The notes under the pieces: model-generated
What the model was told of the DNA's origin: nothing
What the model saw: the letters and a program-made list of their open reading frames with translations, nothing else
Database searches by the model: none
Position numbers and translations under genes: made by a program
Part shown: one piece after another, positions 7,415 to 16,693 of the stretch
Layout of the letters: every line of letters starts with the position of its first letter
How positions within the stretch are numbered: the first letter of the stretch is position 1
DNA from: Streptomyces sp. 2131.1
GTDB taxonomy: Bacteria > Actinomycetota > Actinomycetes > Streptomycetales > Streptomycetaceae
Reading direction: 5' to 3'
Assembly (NCBI RefSeq): GCF_900105515.1
Contig: NZ_FNSY01000001.1
Location: 1 to 64,000, forward strand
Length of the DNA stretch: 64,000 nt

Positions 7415-8734
7415 TCAGGGCGACGGGATACGGATGGCGAGCAGTGCGACGTCGTCGTCGTTGTCGGCCGGACGGGCGCGCCGCAGCAGCTCGTCGGCGA
7501 ATGTGTCCAGGGGCCGGTGGGCGAGGGACGCAGCGTGCCGGCGCAGGTTTTCCATCCCGGTGTCCAGGGGGTGGGTGCGGGACTCGATCAGGCCGTCGGT
7601 GTAGAGGATGAGGGTGGCGTCGGGGGGCAGGATGATGTGCGCATCCGTTCGGGCCTGCTTCATGGTGGTACCCAGGAGCAGACCACGGGCCTCGTCCAGG
7701 TACCGGGTCAGGCCGTTGTGGTCGACGAGGAGAGGAGACGGGTGGCCGGCGCTGGTCCATCGCAGATGCCACTGCCCGTCGGCGTCCGGCTTGAGCCGCC
7801 CGAGGATCATGGTGGCCATGCGGACGTCGGTGATGTGGGGCAGGGCTTGGTCGAGCTCCTCGACGATGCGGTGCGGCGGCCGGTCCTCGGACCAGGCGAA
7901 CGCGCGCAGCATGTTGCGTACTTGGGCCATGCCCGCCGCGGCCTCGAGGTCGTGTCCGACCACGTCGCCGATGACCAGGGCCGTGTCGCCGGACTGCAGC
8001 GGGAAGGCGTCGTACCAGTCTCCGCCGATATGCGACGCGTCGGGCGCAGCCAGGTAGCGAGCGGTCATCGCGACGCCCGGCAGGTGGGGCAGCTGAGGCA
8101 GGAGGTAGCGCTGCATGGTCTGGGCGACCTGGGCCTGGCGTTGGAAGTGCCGTCCGTTTTCCAGGGCGAGGCCGACGCGTCGGGCGATGTCTTCCAACAG
8201 GGTGAGGTCGTCCGCGGTGAAGTCCTGGTCGCTCGGGTCCGAGCGTCCCAGGGTGAGGGCGCCCACGACCTCCCGGGGACCGCGGATGGGGGCGATGGCG
8301 GCTGTTCTGATCCCCGTGGCCTGGAACAGCCTGCGCTGCTCCACGGCGATGCCGGTGTCCGGGGTTCCTTGGTAGGTTTCCGGCCCGGCCAGGTTGGAGG
8401 CGACACCGCGCAGGGCCCGGGACAGTGGCATGAGCGAATCCTCGGACACCCGCGGCATGGGGCCCTGGAGGTCCTCGCGTCTGACGAGCTTTCCCCCCTC
8501 GGCCTGGACCACCAGATGCCGTGCGACCTCGTCGGCCTCCATGACCAGGTCGATCACGGCCCAGTCCGCGAGACGCGGCAGCATCAGGGCGACCACTCGG
8601 TGGAGTGCTTCGTCGACATCGATATTGGAGATCAACTGAGCCGTGGTGTCGGCGAGCAGGGCCAGTCGCTCCAGCGGCGGCAAGGAAGCGGGTGCAGCGA
8701 AGCCCGCCTCGATCTGGTCCGTACGGTCGGACAT
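7415..8734 (-). CDS. GAF-PP2C (SpoIIE-type) serine phosphatase
   Basis: A 439-residue soluble phosphatase. An N-terminal GAF domain spans about residues 20-190 (DEALHRVVALMLPRLADWAVID to LLEDIARRVGLALENGRHF). A linker with MQRYLLPQLPHLPG leads into the PP2C domain. Its metal-binding motifs are visible as IGGDWYDAFPL, LVIGDVVGHDLEAA, SAGHPSPLL, LYTDGLIESR and DNDDDVALLAI. Family members dephosphorylate STAS anti-sigma antagonists and so release alternative sigma factors under stress. The start chosen is the ATG with AAAGGGG just upstream; a GTG at 8800 is possible. It is the only phosphatase of this island with no visible damage. Confidence 0.88.
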   Translation of the reverse strand: MSDRTDQIEAGFAAPASLPPLERLALLADTTAQLISNIDVDEALHRVVALMLPRLADWAVIDLVMEADEVARHLVVQAEGGKLVRREDLQGPMPRVSEDSLMPLSRALRGVASNLAGPETYQGTPDTGIAVEQRRLFQATGIRTAAIAPIRGPREVVGALTLGRSDPSDQDFTADDLTLLEDIARRVGLALENGRHFQRQAQVAQTMQRYLLPQLPHLPGVAMTARYLAAPDASHIGGDWYDAFPLQSGDTALVIGDVVGHDLEAAAGMAQVRNMLRAFAWSEDRPPHRIVEELDQALPHITDVRMATMILGRLKPDADGQWHLRWTSAGHPSPLLVDHNGLTRYLDEARGLLLGTTMKQARTDAHIILPPDATLILYTDGLIESRTHPLDTGMENLRRHAASLAHRPLDTFADELLRRARPADNDDDVALLAIRIPSP

Positions 8735-8859
8735 GGCCGCCCCTTTGATGACGCTGACGGGGGCTGCTCGTTTCCGACAGCCGGAACGCTGACCGGCCAC
8801 GAGAGCCGAAGAGGCATTTGTAGCACGAACGCTGCGGCCGCTGACCCGCCTCTTCCGCC

Positions 8860-8945
8860 CGACAACGAGCCGGGTATCGGCGCCGATGACGACCTGGTGG
8901 TTGGTGGGATACCGCTAGGTCTTGGACTGCTCGGCGATGGTGTGG
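8860..8945 (-). pseudogene. IS5-type transposase scrap
   Basis: The reverse strand reads IAEQSKT, a stop, then RYPTNHQVVIGADTRLVV, which matches the central block of HARBI-like (DDE_Tnp_4) transposases such as the copy at 33736-34507 (NVQVIIDADTRLVI). Too short and broken to be active. The surrounding 8735-9118 gap holds nothing else I can name. Confidence 0.5.
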
Positions 8946-9118
8946 TCACCGGCGGGCACCAAGGTGCCTCAACGATGAACGCGGTGCCTTTACGGAACCG
9001 CCTGCGGGCTGCAGCGCGAGCGACCAACCGAGATCGTCGGTGATGGGGTCGACTGTACCCTCTCGATCGTGGCGGTGACGTGCGCGTCGTCCGTGGCAGG
9101 CATTCCATGCAGCCTGGG

Positions 9119-10302
9119 TCAGCTGTCGCGAGGCGGGGCGGCCTGGAAGGCAATGGCGACCAGATCGTCGTTGAGGGATTCAGCCCAGCGGGCGACGTCT
9201 GCCTCGATGAAGGCGACAAGCCCCCAGGGCGACACCGCTCCGGCGGTGCTCGCGCAGTGGTCCTGGAGGCGTTCCCTCAGCGGGTAGAACGTTCCTGCGC
9301 GGTTGCGTTGCGGGCCTCGGTAATGCCGTCGGAGTAGGCGATGAGGATGTCGCCGTGGCGCAGAGGGTGCGTGACGGCGTGCGGAGGCCCAGCAAGCAGG
9401 TCGCCCATGCCCAGCGGCAGGCTGTGGTCGCTCTCCACAACGGATACGTCGCCGTCTCGGACGATGATCAGGGGCTGATGGCCCCGATCCAGGATACGGA
9501 CGGCTCGAGCATCGTCGGAGAACTCGAGCAGGACGGCTGTGGCGAAAACCTCCTCCGCAGGTGCCGTGGCCTGGGCGGGCGAGGAAGCCGGCCCGGCGCC
9601 CTGTAGAGGGCCCATCGGCGGGTAGTCGCGATCGAGTTGGAGGGCGGCGTCGATGCGCTCGGCCACCTGGCTCAGTGACGGGTGCAGAGGCGCCGCTTCC
9701 TGGAAGGTGGAAATGACTGAGGCGACGGTCTGCGTGGCAGCAATGCCCTTGCCCTTGACGTCCCCGACAATCGCCCGCAGGCCGAAAGGGGTAGGCCGGA
9801 CGCTGTAGAGGTCTCCGCCGATGAGTGCCTCCTCATCGGCCGCTCGGTAGAAGCCTGCCAGGCGCAGCGGCCCGATGCGTTCGGGCAGTGGGCGCAGCAG
9901 GGCGAGCTGAACGGATTCAGCGACAGTCTGGACGCGGCGGAAACGGTTCTCGGTCTGCTGGCGAACCATGCACAGCCATGTGGACAGCAGGGTGAGGATG
10001 GCTAGAACGATGAGGGAGATGATGGTCAGGGGACCGACATAGTCCTCGCCCATCTGGGTGAGCGTGAGCAACAGGCATCCGGCGGCGCCGGTCGCGAGGA
10101 CACCGGCCGGGGGGTAGGTGAAAAGAGACAGCACCACGGAGGCCGAGAGCATGGGGCCCAGGGGGTAGCGCGGCGGTGTGAGCTGATCGATGACCAGTGT
10201 GGCCACGATGAGCGCAGGTGGTCCCCAGCGTAGCCACTGAGGCGGCCACGGATGCTGCTCGTCCCACTGCCTGTGCTCCAGAGCGGCCCGCCCAGCACCC
10301 AC
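9119..10302 (-). pseudogene. membrane PP2C (SpoIIE-type) phosphatase, frameshifted
   Basis: After a GTG at 10302 (GGGGAG just upstream), three or four hydrophobic segments (ALIVATLVIDQL, MLSASVVLSLF, GVLATGAAGCLLL, LTIISLIVLAILTLL) lead into a PP2C domain with IGGDLYSVRPT, AIVGDVKGKGIAA, DRGHQPLII and IAYSDGITEARN. The frame stops at 9277, but a shift of one base near 9290 restores the family's normal ending: FYPLRERL, then about 50 more residues to a TGA at 9119. The metal-binding core is intact up to the last conserved Asp region, so a truncated enzyme could retain partial function. Role as for the neighbouring phosphatases: activation of sigma-factor switches at the membrane. Confidence 0.75.
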
Positions 10303-10467
10303 GCCGTCTCCCCGTATCTCTCGCTCTGCAGCCCGGCCCTCGCCCCTCAGCCATGGAAAGGCCGAGGGCGGCCGCATCAGGACCGGTCCCGGGCGTCGAG
10401 TGGACAAGTTCTCACGTCTTCGCCCCGCAGGGGTGATCCGGCAGCCGCGAGTCAGGAGCGTTCACCG

Positions 10468-10767
10468 GTGCTAAGGGCTGTCCGGCCGATCATGCCGTTG
10501 AGTATGGCGCTGCTCATGAGGGGGCAGTTGCAGACGACCCGCGAGACGGCGATCACGCTGGTACAGGAGGTCATGGATGTTGAGTACGACGAGGACAAGA
10601 TGGGAGGAGTCCTGGATCAGCTCGGCAGTTTCCTTTCCTGCCCGACTGGCTATGTATCCGATCTGATCTTCTGGCCTAAGGAAAGGCAGGAGTCGACCGC
10701 CACGGAGGTGGTTGACCGGGCCCTGGCATACCAGCCGTTCGCACGGTGCCGCGGCTTCAGGTTGTAG
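10468..10767 (+). CDS. colicin-E9-immunity-like small protein
   Basis: About 99 residues from a GTG at 10468 (AGGAG nine bases upstream; ATG at 10492 is the alternative). The core ETAITLVQEVMDVEYDEDKM, then GGVLDQLGSFLSCPTGYVSD and LIFWPKERQESTATEVVDRA, matches the bacteriocin (E-colicin/pyocin) immunity fold seen in many Streptomyces peptides. The gene at 31495-31977 has the same core. The usual C-terminal ALAYRPIAL appears here as ALAYQPFARCRGFRL. No nuclease toxin lies nearby, so this is an orphan immunity-like protein of unknown partner. Confidence 0.7.
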   Translation: MLRAVRPIMPLSMALLMRGQLQTTRETAITLVQEVMDVEYDEDKMGGVLDQLGSFLSCPTGYVSDLIFWPKERQESTATEVVDRALAYQPFARCRGFRL

Positions 10768-10923
10768 CCCGAGGACGAGGGCAGCTGCGGTAACGGTGCC
10801 GAGGAAGACGTAGCCGCGCTTGACGAACTGCTCGACTCCTGCGTAATGGTGCTTCCGCACGCCAACGCCGACTTCATGCACCGGGCCGGCTCGGACGACC
10901 CCACCGCGGCCGACTTCGACTGA
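10768..10923 (+). pseudogene. acidic C-terminal fragment in frame after a stop
   Basis: Directly after the TAG of the preceding gene, the same frame stays open for 51 codons: PEDEGSCGNGAEEDVAALDE, continuing to a TGA at 10921. Codon use looks protein-coding, but no good start exists. It may be the remnant tail of a longer fusion whose stop arose by mutation, or chance. I cannot name a family. Confidence 0.35.
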
Positions 10924-11089
10924 CTCTACCGCGGTGACGGACAAGACCACGGCGACCGGGAACGACACGGCCAAACCCCTCGCGGTCCGAGGTCGGCACC
11001 CTAGGATGTGGGCCAGCGCGGCCCGGTGTGGCGCTTGGCCGCTCTGAATCGCCGGGCCCCGCCCTGGCCGAGACCCCGGTAACGGCGGC

Positions 11090-11130
11090 GGGGGCCTGCA
11101 CCCAACCGTCGCGGTCGGACGCAGGCCCCC
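11090..11130. terminator. strong GC hairpin
   Basis: GGGGGCCTGC (11090-11099) pairs perfectly with GCAGGCCCCC (11121-11130); the loop itself contains ACCG/CGGT. It probably terminates transcription between the immunity-like gene and the kinase operon. The rest of 10924-11556 shows no convincing gene. Confidence 0.6.
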
Positions 11131-11556
11131 AGGTGACGATGACGCCTTGCAGGCCCTGAGCCTGAGCCCGGTGATCGGCTCCGCCGCCGACGACACGAGC
11201 GCATGGCACTGCCGTCAGTCCGTCTCGCCGCAAATGGAGTCCAGGGACGGAGGCCAGCGGCAAAGGACTCGTCCTCACCCGTCGGCGCCGGGCGGGTTGC
11301 GCCGCCAGTGACCGCATCCGCCAGAGCAGAAGCGTTCTGGGTCGTGCGGTTGCACCTGGGGCTGACTTTGGGGACGGGTCGCAGTCCCTGGGTGCGGTCG
11401 TTCTATCCTACGGAGCAGGCCGGTGGGTCTTCGAGCAGCGTGGATGTGCTCGAGGATTTCTGCCGGGTTCCGGGTCCGGGGCGTTTCCTCTTCTGCGACG
11501 CCATGGAACGGTCTTGGGCGGTGTTCGGTAGATAGGGGGCTCAAGCAAGTGGAGGG

Positions 11557-13800
11557 GTGTCTGCTGTGACGCGCTCGGAGGACGGTGAACTCGCCATCCC
11601 GTCGGTGGTTATGGACGAATTGTTTACCGCAGACAGGAAGATCGGCCAGGAACTGGCCCGAGTGGACTGGTCGGCGACGCCTCTGGGAGTACCGCAGGAC
11701 TGGCCACAGAGTCTGCGGACGGCTGTGAGCATCCTGCTTTCGTCGAAGTTCGCCATGTGGATGGCCTGGGGGCCCGAGCTGACGTTCTTCTGCAACGAGG
11801 CATACCGCCGGGACACGCTGGGCCAGAAGTACCCCTGGGCACTGGGCCGCCCCTCCAGCGTGGTGTGGTCGGAGATCTGGGGCGACATCGGTCCGCGCAT
11901 CGACACCGTCCTCACCAGTGGTGAGGCGACCTGGGACGAAGGGCTCCTGCTGTTCCTGGAGCGCTCCGGGTACCTCGAGGAGAGCTACCACACCTTTTCC
12001 TACAGTCCTCTGCGCGATGACGACGGCGCCGTGGTGGGCATGCTGTGTGTGGTCAGCGAGGACACGGAGCGGGTCATCGGCGAGCGCCGGATGGCGACTC
12101 TGCGCGACCTGGGTTCGGATCCCAGCGTGGTGCGTACCGAGCTGGAGATGCTCGACTTCGTCGCTGAGCAGCTCAGCCACAACGCGTACGACCTCCCTTT
12201 TACCCTGACCTATCTCTTCCAGGAGGACGGCAGCGCTCGTCTCGCCTCGGTCACAGGACCGGTGTCCGCTCATCCGGCGGCTGCGGAGAGCCTTCCCGCA
12301 AGCTCCACTTCGCCATGGCCGGCCGACGCCGCAGCCCGCGGCGAGTCGTCGCTGGTGTCCCTCGACGCCGAGCCGCTCACTGGGCTGCCCTCCGGCGCGT
12401 GGGAGGAGTCACCCGCCCATGCCCTTGTCGTTCCTCTGCTCCAGCAGGGCGGAGACCCGTACGGGTTCATGGTGGCGGGCCTGAATCGTTACCGCGCGCT
12501 GGACGGGGATTACCGGGGCTTCGTAGAGCTGGTCGCCGGTCATGTGGCCAACGGGATCGCCAGCGCCCGCAGCTACCAGGCGCAGCAGCGCCGCGCTGAG
12601 GAGCTCGCGGAACTGGACCGGGCCAAGACCACGTTCTTCTCCAACATCAGCCACGAGTTCCGCACCCCTTTGACCCTGATCATGGGTCCGGTCCAAGAGC
12701 TGCGGCAGCAGCTCTTGGACGCGGAGCCGCGCGTGCGCGAGGAACTGGAGGCCATTCACCGCAACGGGCTGCGGCTGGGCAAGCTGGTCAACATGCTCCT
12801 GGATTTCTCCCGCATCGAGGCGGGCCGGATGCAGGCGAGCTACGAACCGGTCGACCTGGCCACGGTGACCGGTGCGCTGGCGAGTGTCTTCCGCTCCGCC
12901 GTCGAGCACGCCGGCCTGGACTTCCGTGTCGAGTGCGAGCCCCTGCCCGAGGAGGTGTACGTCGACCGTGGCATGTGGGAGAAGGTGATCCTCAACCTGC
13001 TGAGCAACGCGCTGAAGTTCACCTTCGACGGCTCGATCCGCGTACGTGTGGGCGTCGAGGACGGCGAGGCCGTGGTGACGGTCGCGGACACCGGGATCGG
13101 AGTGGCGGCCGAGGAGATGCCGCGGCTGTTCGAACGGTTCCACCGCATCGAGAACGCCCGCTCCCGCTCCAACGAGGGCAGCGGGATCGGCCTGGCCCTG
13201 GTGAAGGAACTGGTCAGCCTGCACGGCGGTTCCATCACCGCCTCCTCCACCCAGGGGAAGGGCACCGACTTCACCATCCGGCTGCCGTTCGGCTCCGCCC
13301 ATCTGCCCGTCGAGGCTGTGCGGACGAAGACGGGCGCCGACGCTTTCCCCGCCACCGCCGACCCGTTCGTACAAGAGGCCCTGCGCTGGCTGCCGGTCGA
13401 ACACACCAGCGTAGCGGCCGGTGAACCGCAGAGCGTGTCCCCCGCCGACGACAAGATCCAGGCGAGCCGTCTGCCGGCCCCAGCGCGGATCATGATCGCC
13501 GACGACAACGCCGACATGCGCGAGTACCTGACCCGGCTCCTGCAGGGCGCCGGTTACCAGGTCCACGCGGTCAACGACGGACGGGAGGCCCTCGACACCA
13601 TCCGGGCCGACGTTTTCGACCTCGTGGTCAGCGACGTCATGATGCCCCGGATGAACGGCCTGGACCTGGTCAGCGCGTTGCGCGCGGACCAGAGCACTGC
13701 CTCGGTGCCGGTGATTCTCCTGTCCGCCCGCGCCGGGCAGGAGGCCTCGTCAAGCCGTTCGCCGCGGCGGAGCTCCTCGCCCGGGTCGAGGCCAACGTGA
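11557..13800 (+). pseudogene. hybrid sensor kinase, N-terminal half of a split multidomain protein
   Basis: Domain order over 747 residues: PAS (about 25-165), GAF (about 195-350), HisKA with SNISHEFRTPLTL (His near 366), HATPase with NLLSNALKF, DTGIGV and GSGIGLAL, and a receiver domain with MIADDNADMREY and the phospho-acceptor in VVSDVMMPRMNG (Asp near 693). After VILLSARAGQEA the receiver breaks: the next genuine codons, LVKPFAAAELLARVE, are in another frame and about a dozen residues of the loop before them are missing, so a small deletion shifted the frame. The frame ends in a TGA that overlaps the GTG of the next frame. In intact relatives this and the following frame form one protein of about 1,380 residues. 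Confidence 0.8.
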
Positions 13801-15698
13801 AGATGGCCCGGTTGCGCAACCACCACGCCCGTTGGCGTACCGCACTGATCGACTCGCTTCAGGAAGCCTTCTTCGTCTGCGACGAGGACGGCGCGGTCAT
13901 CGAGATCAACTCCTCTTTCACCACCATCCTCGGGTACGGTCCCGAAGACCTGCCCTACCAGCCGATCCACCCTTGGTGGCCGGAGGCAGCCACCGACCCC
14001 GAGGCCCACCGTCAAGTCGCCGAGGCCTTTGCCACACTGACCGGCCAGAAGCGCGGCAGCTACACCATCCCCGTCACTCATCGTGACGGACATCGTCTTT
14101 GGGTGACGGCCACGTTCAACCAGGTCCAGGATCCCGAGACCGACCGCACCGTGATCGTCGGAACCTTCCGCGACGTCAGCGCCGAGCACTTCGCCATCCA
14201 GCGCGAAACCGCGCTGGCCGCCTTGAGTACACGTCTGTCTCAGGCGCTCAGCCTGCCCGACGCCGTTGAAGGCTCTCTTGAGGAACTGAAGAAGCTGTGG
14301 CGTGCCCGGCAGGTGGCGGCCGTGCTCTTCGGTTCCGGTGACGAGCCCGCCCTCACCTGCACCGATACCTCCGTCACCTGGCGGAATCTGTGCGCCGAGC
14401 GCCGGCAGGTGCTGACCGGCCTGCGTGAACACCCGGCGCTCACCGCCTTTCCTGGCCAGGGCGAGGCTAACGTTGTCCTGGAACACCCCGAAGGCACTCT
14501 GGTGTTGTGGATCGACCTGGGCGAACAGCGCCCCTTCACCGGCGAGGACCAGCTCCTGCTGTCCCTCCTGGCCGGCCACATTGCCCAAGGCCTGGTCCGC
14601 GCGCACCAGATCGACCAGCAGCGCGAGACCGCCATCGCCCTGCAGCGCGCCATCCTTGGCCCCTCCCGTCTGCCCGACGGCTTCGCCGTACGTTACGAGC
14701 CAGCCACCCGGCCCCTGGAGGTCGGCGGCGACTGGTACGACACCATCGCCCTTCCCGACGGCCGCATCGGCATCGTCGTCGGCGACTGCGTCGGCCGCGG
14801 TCTGGAAGCCGCCAGCGTCATGGGCCAGTTGCGCAGCGCCTGCCGCGCTCTGCTGTTGCAGAACGCCGGCCCGTCCCAGGCGCTCACGGCCCTGGACCAG
14901 TTCGCCGCCGGTGTCCCCGGCGCGGTGTGCACCACTGTCTTCTGCGGGGTCCTCGATACCGAATCCGGTCAGCTCACCTACTCCAGCGCCGGGCATCCGC
15001 CCGGCATCCTCGTCCAGCCCGACGGCACCGTCGGCCTTCTGGAGGACGGGCGCTCGCTGCCGCTGGCCGTCCGTCCCGGTAGCCCGCGCCCCGAGGGAAG
15101 CTGCACCATCTCGGCTCGATCCACCCTGCTGCTGTACACCGACGGGCTCGTCGAACGTCGCCGCCGCCCGCTCAGCGTGGGCATCGACCAGGCGGGCGAG
15201 GCACTCCAGGCCGGCCGGGACACAGCAGTCGACGACCTTGCCGCCGATGTCATGTCGCACTTGGCGCCCGCAGGCGGCTACGACGACGACGTCGCCCTGC
15301 TCCTCTACCGGCACCCGGCCCCGCTGGAAATGTCATTCCCCGCGGAATCGGGACAACTCGCTCCCGTCCGCAAGGCGCTGCGCAGCTGGCTCGACCAGTG
15401 CGACCTGCCCCCGGGCACCGTGCAGAACGTCCTCGTGGCGGCGGGTGAGGCCTGTGCCAATGCCATCGAACACGGCCACCGCGACGCTCCCGGCGACACC
15501 GTGTACTTCCGTGCCGAGGCGTCCGTCGGCAACCTGAGCCTCACCATCGCCGACACCGGGCGGTGGAAGGTGCCGCAGCCCGAGCTCAACGCACACCGCG
15601 GCCGAGGCATGGGGCTGATGCGGGCCCTGATGCAGCAGGTCACTGTCACTCAAAGCCCGACCGGGACCATCGTCGACATGCACACGAGGATCGCCTGA
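13797..15698 (+). CDS. PAS-PP2C-HATPase regulator, C-terminal half of the split protein
   Basis: A 633-residue frame that starts at a GTG overlapping the previous stop (GTGA), so reinitiation could still make it. It begins just after the receiver's last helix. It contains a PAS domain (LIDSLQEAFFVCDEDGAVIE to FRDVSAEHFA), a degenerate GAF-like region, a PP2C phosphatase domain (VGGDWYDTIAL, VVGDCVGRGLEAA, SAGHPPGIL, LLYTDGLVERR, YDDDVALLLYR) and a C-terminal RsbW-like HATPase (VAAGEACANAIEHG, ADTGRW, GRGMGLMRALM). It could both phosphorylate and dephosphorylate STAS partners. A STAS gene follows with a one-base overlap (TGATG), the expected partner. Confidence 0.8.
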   Translation: MKMARLRNHHARWRTALIDSLQEAFFVCDEDGAVIEINSSFTTILGYGPEDLPYQPIHPWWPEAATDPEAHRQVAEAFATLTGQKRGSYTIPVTHRDGHRLWVTATFNQVQDPETDRTVIVGTFRDVSAEHFAIQRETALAALSTRLSQALSLPDAVEGSLEELKKLWRARQVAAVLFGSGDEPALTCTDTSVTWRNLCAERRQVLTGLREHPALTAFPGQGEANVVLEHPEGTLVLWIDLGEQRPFTGEDQLLLSLLAGHIAQGLVRAHQIDQQRETAIALQRAILGPSRLPDGFAVRYEPATRPLEVGGDWYDTIALPDGRIGIVVGDCVGRGLEAASVMGQLRSACRALLLQNAGPSQALTALDQFAAGVPGAVCTTVFCGVLDTESGQLTYSSAGHPPGILVQPDGTVGLLEDGRSLPLAVRPGSPRPEGSCTISARSTLLLYTDGLVERRRRPLSVGIDQAGEALQAGRDTAVDDLAADVMSHLAPAGGYDDDVALLLYRHPAPLEMSFPAESGQLAPVRKALRSWLDQCDLPPGTVQNVLVAAGEACANAIEHGHRDAPGDTVYFRAEASVGNLSLTIADTGRWKVPQPELNAHRGRGMGLMRALMQQVTVTQSPTGTIVDMHTRIA

Positions 15699-15979
15699 TG
15701 ACTACGCCCCTGACCCTCACTCCCGGCCGGCGGCTGGATGGAACGGCCATGCTGACCGTGGTCGGCGAGATCGACATGAGCAACACCGAGAGTCTGGCTG
15801 CCGCGCTCGACAGCGCACCGGGCCCCCTGGTCCTGGACCTCACCGACTGCGAGTACCTCGACAGCGCCGGCCTGAGCATCTTGTTCCCCCACGCCGACCG
15901 CCTCGAACTCATCGCAGGTCCTCTCCTGGCTCCGGTCCTGACGATCTCCGGCCTGACCGACCTCACCACGCGCCACTGA
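15698..15979 (+). CDS. STAS-domain anti-sigma-factor antagonist
   Basis: A 93-residue STAS protein of the RsbV/SpoIIAA type. The centre reads LVLDLTDCEYLDSAGLSILF, where the Ser in DSAG is the residue normally phosphorylated by a HATPase kinase and dephosphorylated by PP2C enzymes. The ATG overlaps the stop of the upstream PP2C/HATPase gene (TGATG), so the two are translationally coupled and likely act on each other. Length is slightly short for the family, but the four strands and phospho-site are present. Confidence 0.85.
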   Translation: MTTPLTLTPGRRLDGTAMLTVVGEIDMSNTESLAAALDSAPGPLVLDLTDCEYLDSAGLSILFPHADRLELIAGPLLAPVLTISGLTDLTTRH

Positions 15980-16282
15980 GGACTTCCCTCAGTGCGCGGC
16001 CTGTTCGCCTCACGACACGACCATTCCGTCATGGGGCGGACGGGCTCCCCACGACACCGGAACAGGTCGAGTTGCATGGCGGCCAAAACGCCTCATGGCG
16101 TGAGTCGCAGCCCACAGTGAACCAAAGAGGGCCATTTGCCCGAATTTATCTTGCTCTGATGAGTGGTTGGGCTGATGAGATCACCCAAGCCGGATGGAAG
16201 CTGACCCAGTCCGCATACCGCTCCGCGAAGAACGCCTTTTATCCTGGGTGTCATCGAAAATCCTAGGCGGAGGAAACCGAGA
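15980..16282. other. intergenic, about 300 bases
   Basis: No gene is evident. The right part (16130-16270) is less G+C-rich, as expected for a promoter region of the next operon, and GGCGGAGG at 16266-16273 is the ribosome site of the following STAS gene. I could not assign a specific sigma-factor consensus. Confidence 0.4.
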
Positions 16283-16693
16283 ATGTTCACGGTAGACGTC
16301 AGGCGGGACACGCGGTGAGTGATATTCACTCTGCACGGAGATCTCGACTTCCACAGCGTGGTGCAGCTATATGAGGCCGAGGACAAGGAACTGTCCGGGG
16401 AACAGGAAGCAGGGGCGGTTGTGGTCGACTGCTCCCGCCTCACGTACTGCGACTCCACTGGCATCAGCGCACTGCTGAAGCTGCACAGCCAACTGTCCGC
16501 GCGTGGCGGGGTTCTGTGCCTGTCGGCAGTGCCCGCCTTCCTCGACCGCCTGTTCGCGCTGACCGGGCTGAACCAGGTCTTCTGCCTGAAAACCGATACC
16601 GAAGACGCCCTGAACACGCCCAGGGCCGCTCCCGGTACTGTTACGGCCGGCGCCGACCCCACGGCATGGGCCGGCAAGGAGCACGACAGATGA
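16283..16693 (+). pseudogene. STAS-domain antagonist with early TGA
   Basis: A strong ribosome site precedes an ATG at 16283. Codons 1-11 read MFTVDVRRDTR, then an in-frame TGA at 16316-16318 is followed at once by GTG ATA TTC ACT. The rest is a normal STAS domain (FTLHGDLDFHSVVQLYEAED, VVVDCSRLTYCDSTGISALL) with the phospho-acceptor Ser/Thr in DSTG, plus a 30-residue tail. The GTG at 16319 could reinitiate to give 124 residues lacking the first strand. The 3' end overlaps the next PP2C gene by ATGA. Alternatives are a true nonsense mutation or a sequencing error. Confidence 0.7.

Noticed and set aside
5478..7772. Minus-strand frame running from the LysR start through the NTF2 and oxidoreductase genes
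   Set aside because: It is antisense shadow of high-G+C genes; only its last 80 codons, the LysR helix-turn-helix, are real.
7139..9043. Plus-strand frame of 634 codons opposite the GAF-PP2C phosphatase
   Set aside because: It is antisense to a clear PP2C gene with all metal-binding motifs, so it is a shadow.
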